This document shows positions 1 through 7,832 of a stretch of DNA of 19,540 bases, piece after piece. The position numbers were made by a program, and so were the translations under genes. Origin of the DNA: Acidobacteriota bacterium (GTDB taxonomy: Bacteria > Acidobacteriota > Vicinamibacteria > Vicinamibacterales > 2-12-FULL-66-21); the NCBI GenBank assembly GCA_013697225.1, contig JACCXG010000032.1, positions 1 to 19,540 on the forward strand. The letters run 5' to 3'. Every line of letters begins with the position of its first letter. The stretch's first letter is position 1. The notes beneath the pieces were generated by a model, which was given only the letters and a program-made list of their open reading frames with translations, was not told where the DNA came from and ran no database searches.

Positions 1-72
1 GACCTCCACTTCCACCGTCGGATTGCCGCGCGAGTCGATGATCTCGCGCCCATGCACACGTTGAATCTTCAC
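1..72 (-). CDS. eno: Enolase, N-terminal fragment (cut by window edge)
   Basis: Reading the minus strand from a GTG at 72-70 gives 24 codons that run off the left edge and contain GREIIDSRGNPTVEVEV, the hallmark N-terminus of enolase. Enolase interconverts 2-phosphoglycerate and phosphoenolpyruvate in cytoplasmic glycolysis and gluconeogenesis. The GTG start is supported by an AGGAGT Shine-Dalgarno sequence (complement of 81-86) about 8-9 nt upstream and by the start falling where the family begins, just before the I-x-x-V-x-G-R-E motif. The gene lies downstream of glgC on the same strand, 194 bp away, so read-through from glgC is possible. Only the first few percent of the protein is visible, so the completeness of the gene cannot be judged. 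Confidence 0.93.
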   Translation of the reverse strand, partial: MKIQRVHGREIIDSRGNPTVEVEV

Positions 73-80
73 TAACGGTT

Positions 81-86
81 ACTCCT
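81..86 (-). promoter_or_regulatory. Ribosome binding site of enolase
   Basis: The minus strand reads AGGAGT here, with a spacer of about 8 nt to the GTG at 72. It decides the non-ATG start of the enolase fragment. Confidence 0.75.
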
Positions 87-98
87 GTTGACTTCCGC

Positions 99-224
99 TT
101 CCCGCTTCCCGCTTCCCGCTTCCCGCTGCTGGCTTCACGCTTCGCGCTGTCAGCTTCCTGCTGCCAGCTTCCCGCTGCCTGCTGCCTGCTGCGCGCTGCC
201 CGCTGGCAGCTTCCCGCGTCCCGC
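99..224. repeat. Degenerate 7-bp tandem repeat, 18 units in strict register
   Basis: The spacer between glgC and eno holds 18 consecutive heptamers without any slip in phase. The plus-strand core unit is TTCCCGC (GCGGGAA on the minus strand). Units 1-4 (99-126) are identical. Later units are variants such as TGCTGGC, TTCACGC, TGCCAGC and TGCCTGC, but all 18 end in GC and 17 of 18 start with T. A six-base partial unit (93-98) precedes the array. On the minus strand it would be transcribed between glgC and eno if the two are co-transcribed. The plus-strand frame open across it gives a repetitive peptide and is not considered a gene. It resembles in style the short tandemly repeated repetitive sequences of cyanobacteria. 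Its function is unknown. Confidence 0.9.
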
Positions 225-266
225 GTCGCCGTTCAGGCAGAGCCGGCGCACGCAGGGAATCTTCGA

Positions 267-1538
267 CTACGCTTCCGCCCCTCGCCTGTCGAACTCCGCT
301 TCATGTTGCAGGGCCTCTTCGCTCACATCGACCGTGAACGGTTCGTCCTCCTTGGTGACGACGACGATGCCCGTTTCGGTGATCGTGTGGCGGCGGCGAT
401 CCTCTTCGGCGTCGTACCCGATCCGTGCTGCCCGGGGAATGAACACATCCCGGTCCACGATTGCGCGGCGGATCCGCGCGTGCCGGCCAACCCGCACGCC
501 GGGCATCAGAATGCTCTGCTCGACGTCACAGAAGCTGTGCACGCGCACGTTGGGGCAGAGCACGCTTCCCGAGACGCGGCTGCCGGAGATGATGCATCCC
601 GCGGAGATGATGGAATCGAGCGCCTGCCCGCAGCGTCGATCCGCGTCGGCGAACACGAACTTTGCCGGCGGAGCCTGCACCTGATACGTCCGCAGGGGCC
701 ATTCCGGGTCGTACAGGTTGAATTCCGGGTTCACCTGGCACAGGTCCCTGTTGGCTTCGTAGTAGGCGTCGAGCGTTCCGATGTCGCGCCAGTACTTGCC
801 CGCCTTCTTGTTCTCGTCGTAGAAGCGGTAGGCGATCACCGGCACCTGCGAGATGAGCTCGGGGAGGATGTCCTTCCCGAAATCGTGCGACGTGTCCGGC
901 TTGCGGGAGTTCTCCTCCAGCGCGGGAACGAGCACGGCCATGTCGAAAATGTAGATGCCCATCGAGGCCAGCACCTGCCCTCCGGGCGGGAGGTCCGTGG
1001 GCTTCTCGAGGAATCCGGTGATCCGATCCTCGTCGTCCACCTCCAGGACGCCGAACCGGCTGGCCTCCTCGGACGGCACTTCGATGACCGCCAGCGTCAC
1101 CCCGGCCCCCCGCTCGATGTGCGACCGCAGCATCTTGGCGTAGTCCATCTTGTAGACGTGATCGCCGGAGAGCACGATGAGCTGCTTCGGGTTCTCACGA
1201 AGGATGGAGTAGAGGTTCTGGTACACCGCGTCAGCGGTTCCCTGGTACCAGTGCTCGCCGACGCGTTTCTGGGGGCTCAGGATCTCGATGAACTCCCCGA
1301 GCTCGTCGGCAACGACGCTCCATCCCATCCTGAGGTGCCGGCTGAGCGACAGGGACTTGTACTGCAGGGCGATGAAAATGTGCCGGAGCCCTGAATTGAT
1401 GCAGTTGCTCAGGGTGAAATCGATGATGCGATACGGACCCCCGAAGTACACCGCCGGCTTTGCGCGATCCTTGGTGAGGGGGTACAGGCGTTCGCCAGCC
1501 CCGCCGGCGAGCACCATCACGAGAATGTCGTCGAACAC
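267..1538 (-). CDS. glgC: Glucose-1-phosphate adenylyltransferase (ADP-glucose pyrophosphorylase)
   Basis: This enzyme makes ADP-glucose from glucose-1-phosphate and ATP, the committed cytoplasmic step of bacterial glycogen (alpha-glucan) synthesis. The 423-aa protein has the normal family length. The N-terminal nucleotidyltransferase signature LAGGAGERLYPLT with the following KPAVYFGG lies at residues ~10-35, then IIDFTLSNCINSG, the sugar-phosphate region around FLEKPTDLPP, and a C-terminal left-handed beta-helix-like part (SIISAGCIISGSRVSGSVL, then VRVGRHARI). The start is a GTG at 1538, with AAAGGA 4-5 nt upstream on the minus strand. An in-frame ATG seven codons later is possible but would cut into the first strand. 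The stop is TAG (267-269). The gene is divergent from the 1663 gene and on the same strand as eno. No other glycogen gene is in view. Confidence 0.97.
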   Translation of the reverse strand: MFDDILVMVLAGGAGERLYPLTKDRAKPAVYFGGPYRIIDFTLSNCINSGLRHIFIALQYKSLSLSRHLRMGWSVVADELGEFIEILSPQKRVGEHWYQGTADAVYQNLYSILRENPKQLIVLSGDHVYKMDYAKMLRSHIERGAGVTLAVIEVPSEEASRFGVLEVDDEDRITGFLEKPTDLPPGGQVLASMGIYIFDMAVLVPALEENSRKPDTSHDFGKDILPELISQVPVIAYRFYDENKKAGKYWRDIGTLDAYYEANRDLCQVNPEFNLYDPEWPLRTYQVQAPPAKFVFADADRRCGQALDSIISAGCIISGSRVSGSVLCPNVRVHSFCDVEQSILMPGVRVGRHARIRRAIVDRDVFIPRAARIGYDAEEDRRRHTITETGIVVVTKEDEPFTVDVSEEALQHEAEFDRRGAEA

Positions 1539-1662
1539 CAGATCCTTTCAGATGCGTCAGCCGATCGCCCCGACTGCGCGGAGGCGACGATGATATCAAA
1601 GCACCACTGCCTCTTTTGACCGGGCGCGGGGGCCGCCGTATGATCTGTGTTGGCTCATCAGC
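1539..1662. other. Divergent intergenic region between glgC and the secreted-protein gene
   Basis: This 124-bp spacer separates two divergent genes and should hold promoters for both. A clear rightward promoter is annotated separately at 1616-1644. For glgC, on the minus strand, I found only a weak AT-richer stretch around 1589-1600 and no convincing -35/-10 pair. Confidence 0.6.
1616..1644 (+). promoter_or_regulatory. Sigma70-type promoter, TTGACC-N17-TATGAT
   Basis: The -35 hexamer TTGACC (1616-1621) and -10 hexamer TATGAT (1639-1644) each match the sigma70 consensus in five of six positions, with the optimal 17-bp spacer. Transcription would begin near 1651, only about 12 nt before the ATG at 1663. 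This would drive the 1663 and 2785 genes. The spacer itself is very G-rich. Confidence 0.7.
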
Positions 1663-2757
1663 ATGCGCCCCATACAGCGCCTGGCCATCGGAATGCTTGC
1701 GGCGCTCGCGTCCTTCGGGCAGCCCGCCGCCGGCCAGGACCTCGATCGCCGGCAGCTGGATCGGATCCAGCAGATGCTTCGGAACGAAGGCCAGGCCATC
1801 GTGGCGCTTGCTGACGCTGCCGATGCGGGGGTGCGCCTCCCCGCCGATTTCGCCATCGACTGGCACAACGACTTCCTCAAAGCACAGGCCGGTACCTTCG
1901 TTCCGTTCATCGTGAGCATCACGTCCGCCCGCGATCCCCTCCCGGCAGTGCTGTTGTACGTGCGACTGGCTCAGGGCCGTCCGGCCCACGGCGACGGTCC
2001 CGTTCCGGCCACGCCCGGGGGGGCGCGCCCCATGCCGGTGTTCGAGGAAATCTATCCCGTCGAGCTCCCCGGGACGCCCGGAGATGCGCTCCGGGTGGCA
2101 CGAGGGTTCTCGGTCCCGCCAGGTGACTACGACCTCAGCGTGGTTGTCCGGGAGCGGGAGCGTCTGGGCGAACGAAGCCGCAGCAAGCGAGCCGGCGTGA
2201 TACGTAGACACCTCAGCGTGCCCGACTACGAAACCGCGGGGCTCACCACCAGCACGGTCATGCTTGCCGAGCGGCTGACCGTACTCAGGGAGGCGCTCCC
2301 CCCAGGGGAGCTCACCACCCGGCCGTACGCGATTGGCACGAGGGAAGTCCATCCTGCTGCCGACGCGGTCTTCGGGCCGGGCGAAGAGCTGATTGTCCTC
2401 TTTCTGGTCTACAACCCCACGTTTGGGCCCGGCGATCATTTCGACCTCGAGGTGGAGTACCATTTCTTCAGGCAGGAGGGGCACCGCGCCGCTGGCGAAC
2501 AGCGGCCCGCGGGAAGACCCGCCAGGCCGGCGGCTCAGCCGGGTGAGGTTTACGTGAACCGGACCGAGCCGCAGCGCTTCAACCCTCTCGTTCTGGGCCC
2601 GGCATCTTCGCCGATTGCAGGGCAGCCCGTGCTGGCCGGCCAGGGAGTGCCGCTGGGCGGATTCCAGGAGGGGGACTACAGGCTGGCGATCATGGTGAAA
2701 GACCTTTTGTCGGGCGAGGCCATCGAACGCCAGGTCAGGTTTGCTGTGAGGTTCTAG
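1663..2757 (+). CDS. Secreted protein of unknown function
   Basis: A 364-aa protein with a typical signal peptide: Arg-containing n-region (MRPIQR), hydrophobic core (LAIGMLAALASFG) and a cleavage-like PAAGQ near residue 25. It should therefore be periplasmic or exported. No enzyme motif is recognised. Several stretches look like beta-strands, and a segment near residues 142-160 (RVARGFSVPPGDYDLSVVV) resembles the beta-sandwich repeats of acidobacterial GWxTD-like secreted proteins, but this likeness is tentative. Another such segment, VPLGGFQEGDYRLAIMVKD, sits near the C-terminus, suggesting two related folds. The start was chosen because it gives a complete signal peptide. No Shine-Dalgarno is visible, consistent with the very short leader predicted from the promoter. 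The stop (2757) lies 27 bp before the next start, so the two genes are probably co-transcribed and may act together at the envelope. Confidence 0.8.
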   Translation: MRPIQRLAIGMLAALASFGQPAAGQDLDRRQLDRIQQMLRNEGQAIVALADAADAGVRLPADFAIDWHNDFLKAQAGTFVPFIVSITSARDPLPAVLLYVRLAQGRPAHGDGPVPATPGGARPMPVFEEIYPVELPGTPGDALRVARGFSVPPGDYDLSVVVRERERLGERSRSKRAGVIRRHLSVPDYETAGLTTSTVMLAERLTVLREALPPGELTTRPYAIGTREVHPAADAVFGPGEELIVLFLVYNPTFGPGDHFDLEVEYHFFRQEGHRAAGEQRPAGRPARPAAQPGEVYVNRTEPQRFNPLVLGPASSPIAGQPVLAGQGVPLGGFQEGDYRLAIMVKDLLSGEAIERQVRFAVRF

Positions 2758-2774
2758 CCGGAGATGCTGCACAC

Positions 2775-2779
2775 GGAGG
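2775..2779 (+). promoter_or_regulatory. Ribosome binding site deciding the start of the beta-barrel gene
   Basis: GGAGG lies 5 nt before the ATG at 2785. It favours that codon over the in-frame ATG at 2764, which has no such site and would add seven residues in front of the signal peptide. Confidence 0.75.
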
Positions 2780-2784
2780 AAGCC

Positions 2785-4707
2785 ATGCGGCGCCAGTTCC
2801 GGGCCATTTCGGCGACGTTGGTCGGCATAGCCGGCTTTCTGCTGGGCGGCCTGCCCGCGAAAGCGCAGGATGCGGGGATTCCCGCCGCCGCCGGTCTCCA
2901 GGTCCGCCTGACCACGGGCAGCATCAGCGGCACGGTGTACGACGAGCGCGGCAGTGCCCTTTCGGGTGCCATGGTGTCTGCCCTCGGGGGGACGCTCTCG
3001 AGCACAGTCACGGACGCGGACGGCCGGTTCACCCTCGCTGAACTGCCAGTCGGGGAATACTTCCTTCGAGCGCACCTGCTCGGCTTTGCGGCGTCCCGAA
3101 GCGCCACGGTCCGGGTCGGCGTCACGCCGGCGGTGCATCGGTTCGAACTCCGCCGGCTGGAAAGTGCGGTCGGGACATCCGGCGTCGCCACCGGGCCCGT
3201 CAAAGCCCGCCCGATCATTGCCGCGGGATTCGACCTCCCGCTCGGCCTGGCCGGGGAGGCGGCCGAGGAATCCGCAGAGGTCCGGCCTGACGACCATTCC
3301 CACACCGAGACCGCGTACCGGCTTCGTCACATCAAGCGGAGCATTCTGAAGGACGCTGGGCCCATCGTGGTGCTCACGGAGCGGACGGAGCTGTCCGACG
3401 GATCGGTCCTGGGACGCGCCGTCGGGTCAGCCGCCGGGATCGCCACCGCGCTCTTTACCGACTTCCCGTTCTCCGGCGAGGTCAATTTCCTTACCACGGG
3501 GGCGATCGCGCCCGGTGCGGTGCTGCCGGCCACGGCGTTTCCCCGGGGGGTAGCCTACCTGGCACTGGCGGCTCCGGCCGCCGGCGGCGACTGGTCGATC
3601 CGTGCCGCCATGAGCGAGGGGGACCTGTCGTCCTGGCTGGTCTCGAGCACCTTCCTCTCGAAGCCGGCCGGCTCGCACACGTACGACTTCGGGTTGTCCT
3701 ACAGCACCCAGGAATACTTCGGCGGGAATCCGGCTGCCCTCACGGCGGTGAGCGAAGGGAACCGCAACATCGGAGAGCTGTACGGCTTCGACAACTGGAC
3801 GTTCAGCCGATCGATGTCGGTGGACTACGGCGCCCGTTACGTTCACTACGATTACCTCGAGGACCGCGGTCGCCTGAGCCCCCGACTGGGGTTCACCGTG
3901 GAACCCTTCAGGCGCACGCGCGTGCGTGCTGGCGCCTCCCAGCGCATGGTCGTTCCCGGGGCAGAGGAGTTCCTCTCCACGAGCGCTCCCGGTCCGTCGC
4001 TTCCGCCCGAACGCACGTTTGCTCCGCTCGGGGCGCCGGACGACCGGGAACAGTTTCGGGTCGAGCGCGCGCGCACGTACGACCTGCGCCTCGAAAGAGA
4101 CCTTGGCGCGGACTTCGTGATCAGCGTGTCCCGGTTCCAGCAGTCAGTAGACGATCAGATCGTGACGCTCTTCGGCCTGCATGCCCCGGAGGCTCGCACC
4201 TCGCCGGGGCACTACTATGTCGGGAGCGTCGGCTCGTTCGATGCCGACGGCTGGGTCGTCCGGCTGGAGACCCCGCCTTCCGCCCGCTTCCAGGGCTCTG
4301 TGCAATACAGCGCCACCCGTGCCCGCTGGACGGGCCAGGGTAAGGTCTCCGGAGTCCTGCCGATAGCTCCCGCGGCCATCCGCCCGGATTTCGAGGACCT
4401 GCACGACCTCACGGGCTCCTTCAGGGCCGACATCAGCGAGACGGCGACTCGCCTCTTCGTGCTCTACAAGCTGAACAGCGGCTACATACTGCCCACCACT
4501 GCGCTTGATCGGCCGGGACTCGATGGCCGGTTCGAGCTGCAGATGAACCAGGCACTCCCGGTCGGCTTTGCCGGCACCCGATGGGAGCTGCTCGTGGGGG
4601 TCCGCAATCTGTTCCGCGATCCGACGGACCCGGCCTCGGTGTACGACGAGCTGCTCGTCGTCAAACCCCCGCTGCGGCTGGTGGGCGGCTTTCTCGTCCG
4701 GTTCTGA
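2785..4707 (+). CDS. Outer-membrane beta-barrel protein with carboxypeptidase-regulatory-like domain (TonB receptor-like)
   Basis: A 640-aa protein beginning with a signal peptide (MRRQFRAISATLVGIAGFLL, cleavage near AKA-Q at 25-28). Residues ~46-122 form a carboxypeptidase-regulatory-like / SusC-type N-terminal domain, with GSISGTVYDERGSALSGA, TDADGRFTLAELPVGEYFLR and VTPAVHRFELRR. The C-terminal half has alternating aromatic/polar strands (for example YDFGLSYSTQEYF, SVDYGARYVHYDY, VRAGASQRMVV, LRLERDL, VQYSATRARW), a GVRNLF motif and a terminal VRF, as in outer-membrane barrels of the TonB-dependent receptor type. I do not see a clear plug domain between the two parts, and 640 aa is shorter than most acidobacterial receptors of this class. 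It may be a plug-less relative. It follows the secreted-protein gene by 27 bp in one transcription unit. The substrate is unknown. Confidence 0.82.
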   Translation: MRRQFRAISATLVGIAGFLLGGLPAKAQDAGIPAAAGLQVRLTTGSISGTVYDERGSALSGAMVSALGGTLSSTVTDADGRFTLAELPVGEYFLRAHLLGFAASRSATVRVGVTPAVHRFELRRLESAVGTSGVATGPVKARPIIAAGFDLPLGLAGEAAEESAEVRPDDHSHTETAYRLRHIKRSILKDAGPIVVLTERTELSDGSVLGRAVGSAAGIATALFTDFPFSGEVNFLTTGAIAPGAVLPATAFPRGVAYLALAAPAAGGDWSIRAAMSEGDLSSWLVSSTFLSKPAGSHTYDFGLSYSTQEYFGGNPAALTAVSEGNRNIGELYGFDNWTFSRSMSVDYGARYVHYDYLEDRGRLSPRLGFTVEPFRRTRVRAGASQRMVVPGAEEFLSTSAPGPSLPPERTFAPLGAPDDREQFRVERARTYDLRLERDLGADFVISVSRFQQSVDDQIVTLFGLHAPEARTSPGHYYVGSVGSFDADGWVVRLETPPSARFQGSVQYSATRARWTGQGKVSGVLPIAPAAIRPDFEDLHDLTGSFRADISETATRLFVLYKLNSGYILPTTALDRPGLDGRFELQMNQALPVGFAGTRWELLVGVRNLFRDPTDPASVYDELLVVKPPLRLVGGFLVRF

Positions 4708-4898
4708 GCCCCCCGCGCACTCCATCGCCACCGTGGCACGAGAGGTCCGGCTTTTTGAATCAGCCCTCCGGCAGGTTGAACTCGCCAGCCTCATCCCCCT
4801 TCAAAGCCACTCTTGCACAAGGAGTTAGGGCGACTCGCCCTTCCTTCTTCAGGGAACGTCCTTTGCTACCTCCGCCGCGGACTTCCTCCTTGTCGTCG
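4708..4898. other. Intergenic region before the sensor kinase gene
   Basis: This 191-bp spacer contains a possible stem-loop (AGGGCG 4827-4832 pairing with CGCCCT 4836-4841 across an ACT loop, extendable by AAGG 4819-4822 with CCTT 4843-4846). The following bases are pyrimidine-rich but not a U-tract, so a terminator is doubtful. No convincing promoter was found. The kinase frame is open through this whole spacer but encodes low-complexity sequence before the first TM helix. Confidence 0.4.
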
Positions 4899-7802
4899 AT
4901 GACAGACGTGCACATGCGGGCAGGGGTCAGGCTCAGGGCCTGGCTGCGGCTGGCGGCCCAGGCCGCCGTCGTGGGGGTGCTGCTCTGCCTCGCCATCGCC
5001 AACATCTCCCTTCGCGCGCAGGCAGGTGAGGTCGAGGACGGGGCGCTGTGGCGTGCCCAAGGGGAGGGGCTCACCGCCCAGACGATCGCCGCGGGATCAC
5101 CGGCCGCACGGGCAGGCCTGCGGCCTGGCGATGTTCTGATCGTGCTCGACGGGCAACTGGTCGGCTCCGAGGGTGATCGGCTGGCCATTCTCCACCGCCT
5201 CAGGAGCGGGGACTCGGTGACCTACACCGTGGCACGGCTGCGCTCGCAGGAGATGGTCAGCGTCCTGCTCGAGCCAGTCCCCACGGGATCGCGGAGCCTC
5301 TACTTCGCCCTGGCGTTCGTCGGGATCTTCTCGCTGCTGGTGGGGGCGTCCGTGCGGCTGCGACGGCCCGATCACCAGGCATCGCTGCACTTCTTCTGGC
5401 TCTCGGTGGCATTTTTCGGCGTGCTCTCGCTGTCGTTCAGCGGCAGGCTGGACCGGCTGGACTGGGTGTTCTACTGGGGGGATGTGGTGGCGATGCTCGT
5501 GCTGCCGCCGCTGTTCCTGCATTTTGCGTTGATGTTCCCGGAGCGTCCGGACGCATGGGCGCGCAGCGAGCCTGGCCGGGCGCTCATGCCGCTGTTGTAC
5601 CTGCCGGCGCTCCTGCTGGGCGGAGCGCGCGTGGCGACTGTCGCGCAGGGGGGCGCCCACGGCGAAGTGCTGACGGGCGTGCTGACCCTCGTCGAGCGTG
5701 CGGAACTGCTGTATCTGGGGGGCAGCCTGGTGGGAGGGCTGTGGATCATGACGCGCGCGCTCAGCCGCGTGCAGTCGGTCACCTCCCGCCGTCAGCTGCG
5801 ATGGATCGTCTGGGGGACGGCGCTCGGTGCCGTCCCCTTCACGTTCGGCTACGCGCTGCCGTTTGCGGTGGGGTTCCAGCCGCCGCCCGGAGTCGAGTGG
5901 AGCGCCGTGCTCCTTGGGCTGGTGCCGCTCGCCTTTGCGTCGGCGATCGTCCGGTACCGCTTGATGGACGTCGAGGTCATCATCAAGCGCGCTCTCGTCT
6001 ATGCGGCCGCCCTTGCCGGCATTGCCGCCATGTACGGCGTGATCCTCTGGCTGGTGAGCGAGGTCTTCTTCGCCGGCGACGAGGTGAGGAATCCGGTCAT
6101 CGCACTGCTGGCAACGCTCGTTGTCGTTCTGCTGTCGCGTCCGTTGAAGAACGCCATCCAGGCCGGGCTTGACCGGGTGTATTACCGGGATCGTTACGAT
6201 TACCGCCGCGCTCTGGTCGGCTTCGCGCGGGATCTCAACAGCGATCTCGACCTGCTCAGGCTGAGCGAGCGGCTTGTCCACCGCGTCATGGAGACGCTGG
6301 AAGTCGATCGGATGGCGCTGATGCTGGCGCCCGTGACGCCGGCCCCGGATGGCGGCTTCTTGACGATCGCTCACGCCGGGTTCGGCGGCGAGCCGCCCGT
6401 CGTCGCGCGTCCTTCCGATGTCGCGACGCGGCTCATCTCGGGGCACACGCTGGGGCTGGACGACCCGCTCTCGCATCGCCGGATCGACGTGCACGAGCTG
6501 GAGTTCTGGCGCGAGGCGGGGATCCACTACTTCGTCCCGTGCGTCTCCAAGGAAGGCACCATCGCGGTGATGGCCCTGGGGCGGCGGGCCCATGCGGATC
6601 CGCTGAGCAGCGAGGACATGGCGCTGCTTGCCGCAGTTGCCGCTCAGGCCGCGACGGCGCTCGAGAATGGCCGCCTCTACCGGCAGCTGCGGATGAAGGC
6701 GGACGAGCTCTCCCGGATGCGGGAGTTCAGCGAGAACATCCTCGAATCGCTCAACGACGGCCTTGCGGTCGTGGACCACGACAACCGGGTCGTGCGCTGG
6801 AACCGCCGGCTGGAGGAGCTTTACGGCGCGCGCCACGAGGAGGCGGTGGGCCGGCGGCTCGAGGAGGTGTTCGACGCAGGGTTCCTGGAGGTCCTCGCAT
6901 CGGCAACACGCGAGTCTCCCGAGGGGGCCGCGTTCTATCGGGTGCCGCTCAGGACGCGGCACGAAGGCGGACGGCGCCTGCTGGTGAACGTGGGGACCAC
7001 GCCGCTGCGCGACTCCGACGGGGCGATTGCCGGCACCATCATCATCGTGGAAGACATCTCCAGCCGTGTGCAGCTCGAGGAGCAGCTTCAGATTTCGGAG
7101 AAGATGGCATCAATCGGTCTGCTGGCGGCCGGCGTCGCGCACGAGGTAAACACCCCGCTTACCGGGATCTCGAGCTTCACGCAGATGCTCCTGCAGAACG
7201 CGGATCCCGACGATCCTCGGACGAAGATGCTCGAGAAGATCGAACGGCAGACGTTCAGGGCGGCGAAGATCGTCAACGGCTTGCTGAACCTCGCGCGGCC
7301 GGCCCAGGTGGATGCCGGACCGATCGATCTGCACGCCGTCATCAACGACGTGCTCTCGCTGCTGGAACACCAGCTGCGGAACAACCGGATCCAGGTGCGC
7401 AAGGAGCTCGCGCCGGCGGCGCCGATTGTCGAAGCCATCGAGTACAAGCTTCAGCAGGTGTTCCTGAATCTGTTCATGAATGCCCGCGACGCGATGCCGC
7501 GGGGCGGCTGGCTGACGATCGCTACATCACTGGGGCCGGACGGCGCGGCGGTCATCGAGGTGTCGGACACGGGGTCGGGAATCCCTGTCGATCAGCTCTC
7601 CCGGATCTACGATCCGTTCTTCACGACGAAGGACATCGGCAAAGGCACCGGCCTGGGTCTTTCCATCACCTACGGCATCGTGCAGGAGCACAACGGAACG
7701 ATCACCTGCGAGAGCGCTGTCGGGCAGGGCACACGCTTCGTGCTGACCCTTCCTCTGGCCTCGACCCGTGCGCTCAGACGCGACGCCGGGCGGTTCTCGT
7801 AA
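4899..7802 (+). CDS. PDZ-multiTM-GAF-PAS sensor histidine kinase
   Basis: A 967-aa membrane sensor kinase. From the chosen ATG: one TM helix (~15-36); a PDZ domain (~50-115, with AAGSPAARAGLRPGDVLIVLDG), probably periplasmic; a multi-helix membrane module (~134-410); the linker RVYYRDRYDYRRAL; a GAF-like domain (~445-587); a PAS domain (~604-720); HisKA with AGVAHEVNTPL (phospho-acceptor His748); and HATPase_c with N-box NLFMNARDAM, DTGSGIP, YDPFFTTK and GKGTGLGLS. The catalytic core is intact and should phosphorylate the regulator encoded 30 bp downstream. The start is uncertain: the frame is open back to 4581; alternatives are ATG 4914 and TTG 4863, the latter preceded by AGGGA at 4851-4855. 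The stimulus is unknown. The PDZ domain suggests a protein or peptide ligand, by inference. Confidence 0.93.
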   Translation: MTDVHMRAGVRLRAWLRLAAQAAVVGVLLCLAIANISLRAQAGEVEDGALWRAQGEGLTAQTIAAGSPAARAGLRPGDVLIVLDGQLVGSEGDRLAILHRLRSGDSVTYTVARLRSQEMVSVLLEPVPTGSRSLYFALAFVGIFSLLVGASVRLRRPDHQASLHFFWLSVAFFGVLSLSFSGRLDRLDWVFYWGDVVAMLVLPPLFLHFALMFPERPDAWARSEPGRALMPLLYLPALLLGGARVATVAQGGAHGEVLTGVLTLVERAELLYLGGSLVGGLWIMTRALSRVQSVTSRRQLRWIVWGTALGAVPFTFGYALPFAVGFQPPPGVEWSAVLLGLVPLAFASAIVRYRLMDVEVIIKRALVYAAALAGIAAMYGVILWLVSEVFFAGDEVRNPVIALLATLVVVLLSRPLKNAIQAGLDRVYYRDRYDYRRALVGFARDLNSDLDLLRLSERLVHRVMETLEVDRMALMLAPVTPAPDGGFLTIAHAGFGGEPPVVARPSDVATRLISGHTLGLDDPLSHRRIDVHELEFWREAGIHYFVPCVSKEGTIAVMALGRRAHADPLSSEDMALLAAVAAQAATALENGRLYRQLRMKADELSRMREFSENILESLNDGLAVVDHDNRVVRWNRRLEELYGARHEEAVGRRLEEVFDAGFLEVLASATRESPEGAAFYRVPLRTRHEGGRRLLVNVGTTPLRDSDGAIAGTIIIVEDISSRVQLEEQLQISEKMASIGLLAAGVAHEVNTPLTGISSFTQMLLQNADPDDPRTKMLEKIERQTFRAAKIVNGLLNLARPAQVDAGPIDLHAVINDVLSLLEHQLRNNRIQVRKELAPAAPIVEAIEYKLQQVFLNLFMNARDAMPRGGWLTIATSLGPDGAAVIEVSDTGSGIPVDQLSRIYDPFFTTKDIGKGTGLGLSITYGIVQEHNGTITCESAVGQGTRFVLTLPLASTRALRRDAGRFS

Positions 7803-7832
7803 AAACAGCACGCCTCAGGCGGACCCTGACAC

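Noticed and set aside
88..684. Plus-strand open frame across the heptamer array and the end of glgC
   Set aside because: Its first part is only a translation of the 7-bp repeat and the rest is antisense to a well-supported glgC.
1231..3330. Very long minus-strand open frame opposite the secreted and barrel genes
   Set aside because: The translation is Arg/Gly/Pro/His-rich with no recognisable motif, as expected for an antisense frame in GC-rich DNA. The plus-strand genes have signal peptides and domain matches.
4734..4752. Possible sigma54 promoter: TGGCACG followed by GGC
   Set aside because: The -24 element fits well, but the GC of the -12 element lies about 3 bp too far downstream and no TTGC is present.
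4807..4817. TTGCAC as a possible sigma54 -12 element upstream of the kinase gene
   Set aside because: The matching -24 position reads CAAAGCC, with no GG at the required distance.
4819..4850. Intrinsic terminator after the beta-barrel gene
   Set aside because: A short stem with a 3-nt loop exists, but the tail is mixed C/T rather than a T-run and it lies over 100 bp after the stop codon.
5097..6962. Long minus-strand frame opposite the sensor kinase
   Set aside because: It is antisense to clear PDZ, TM, GAF and PAS coding sequence, and is biased in composition (R, H, Q, P) without any domain.
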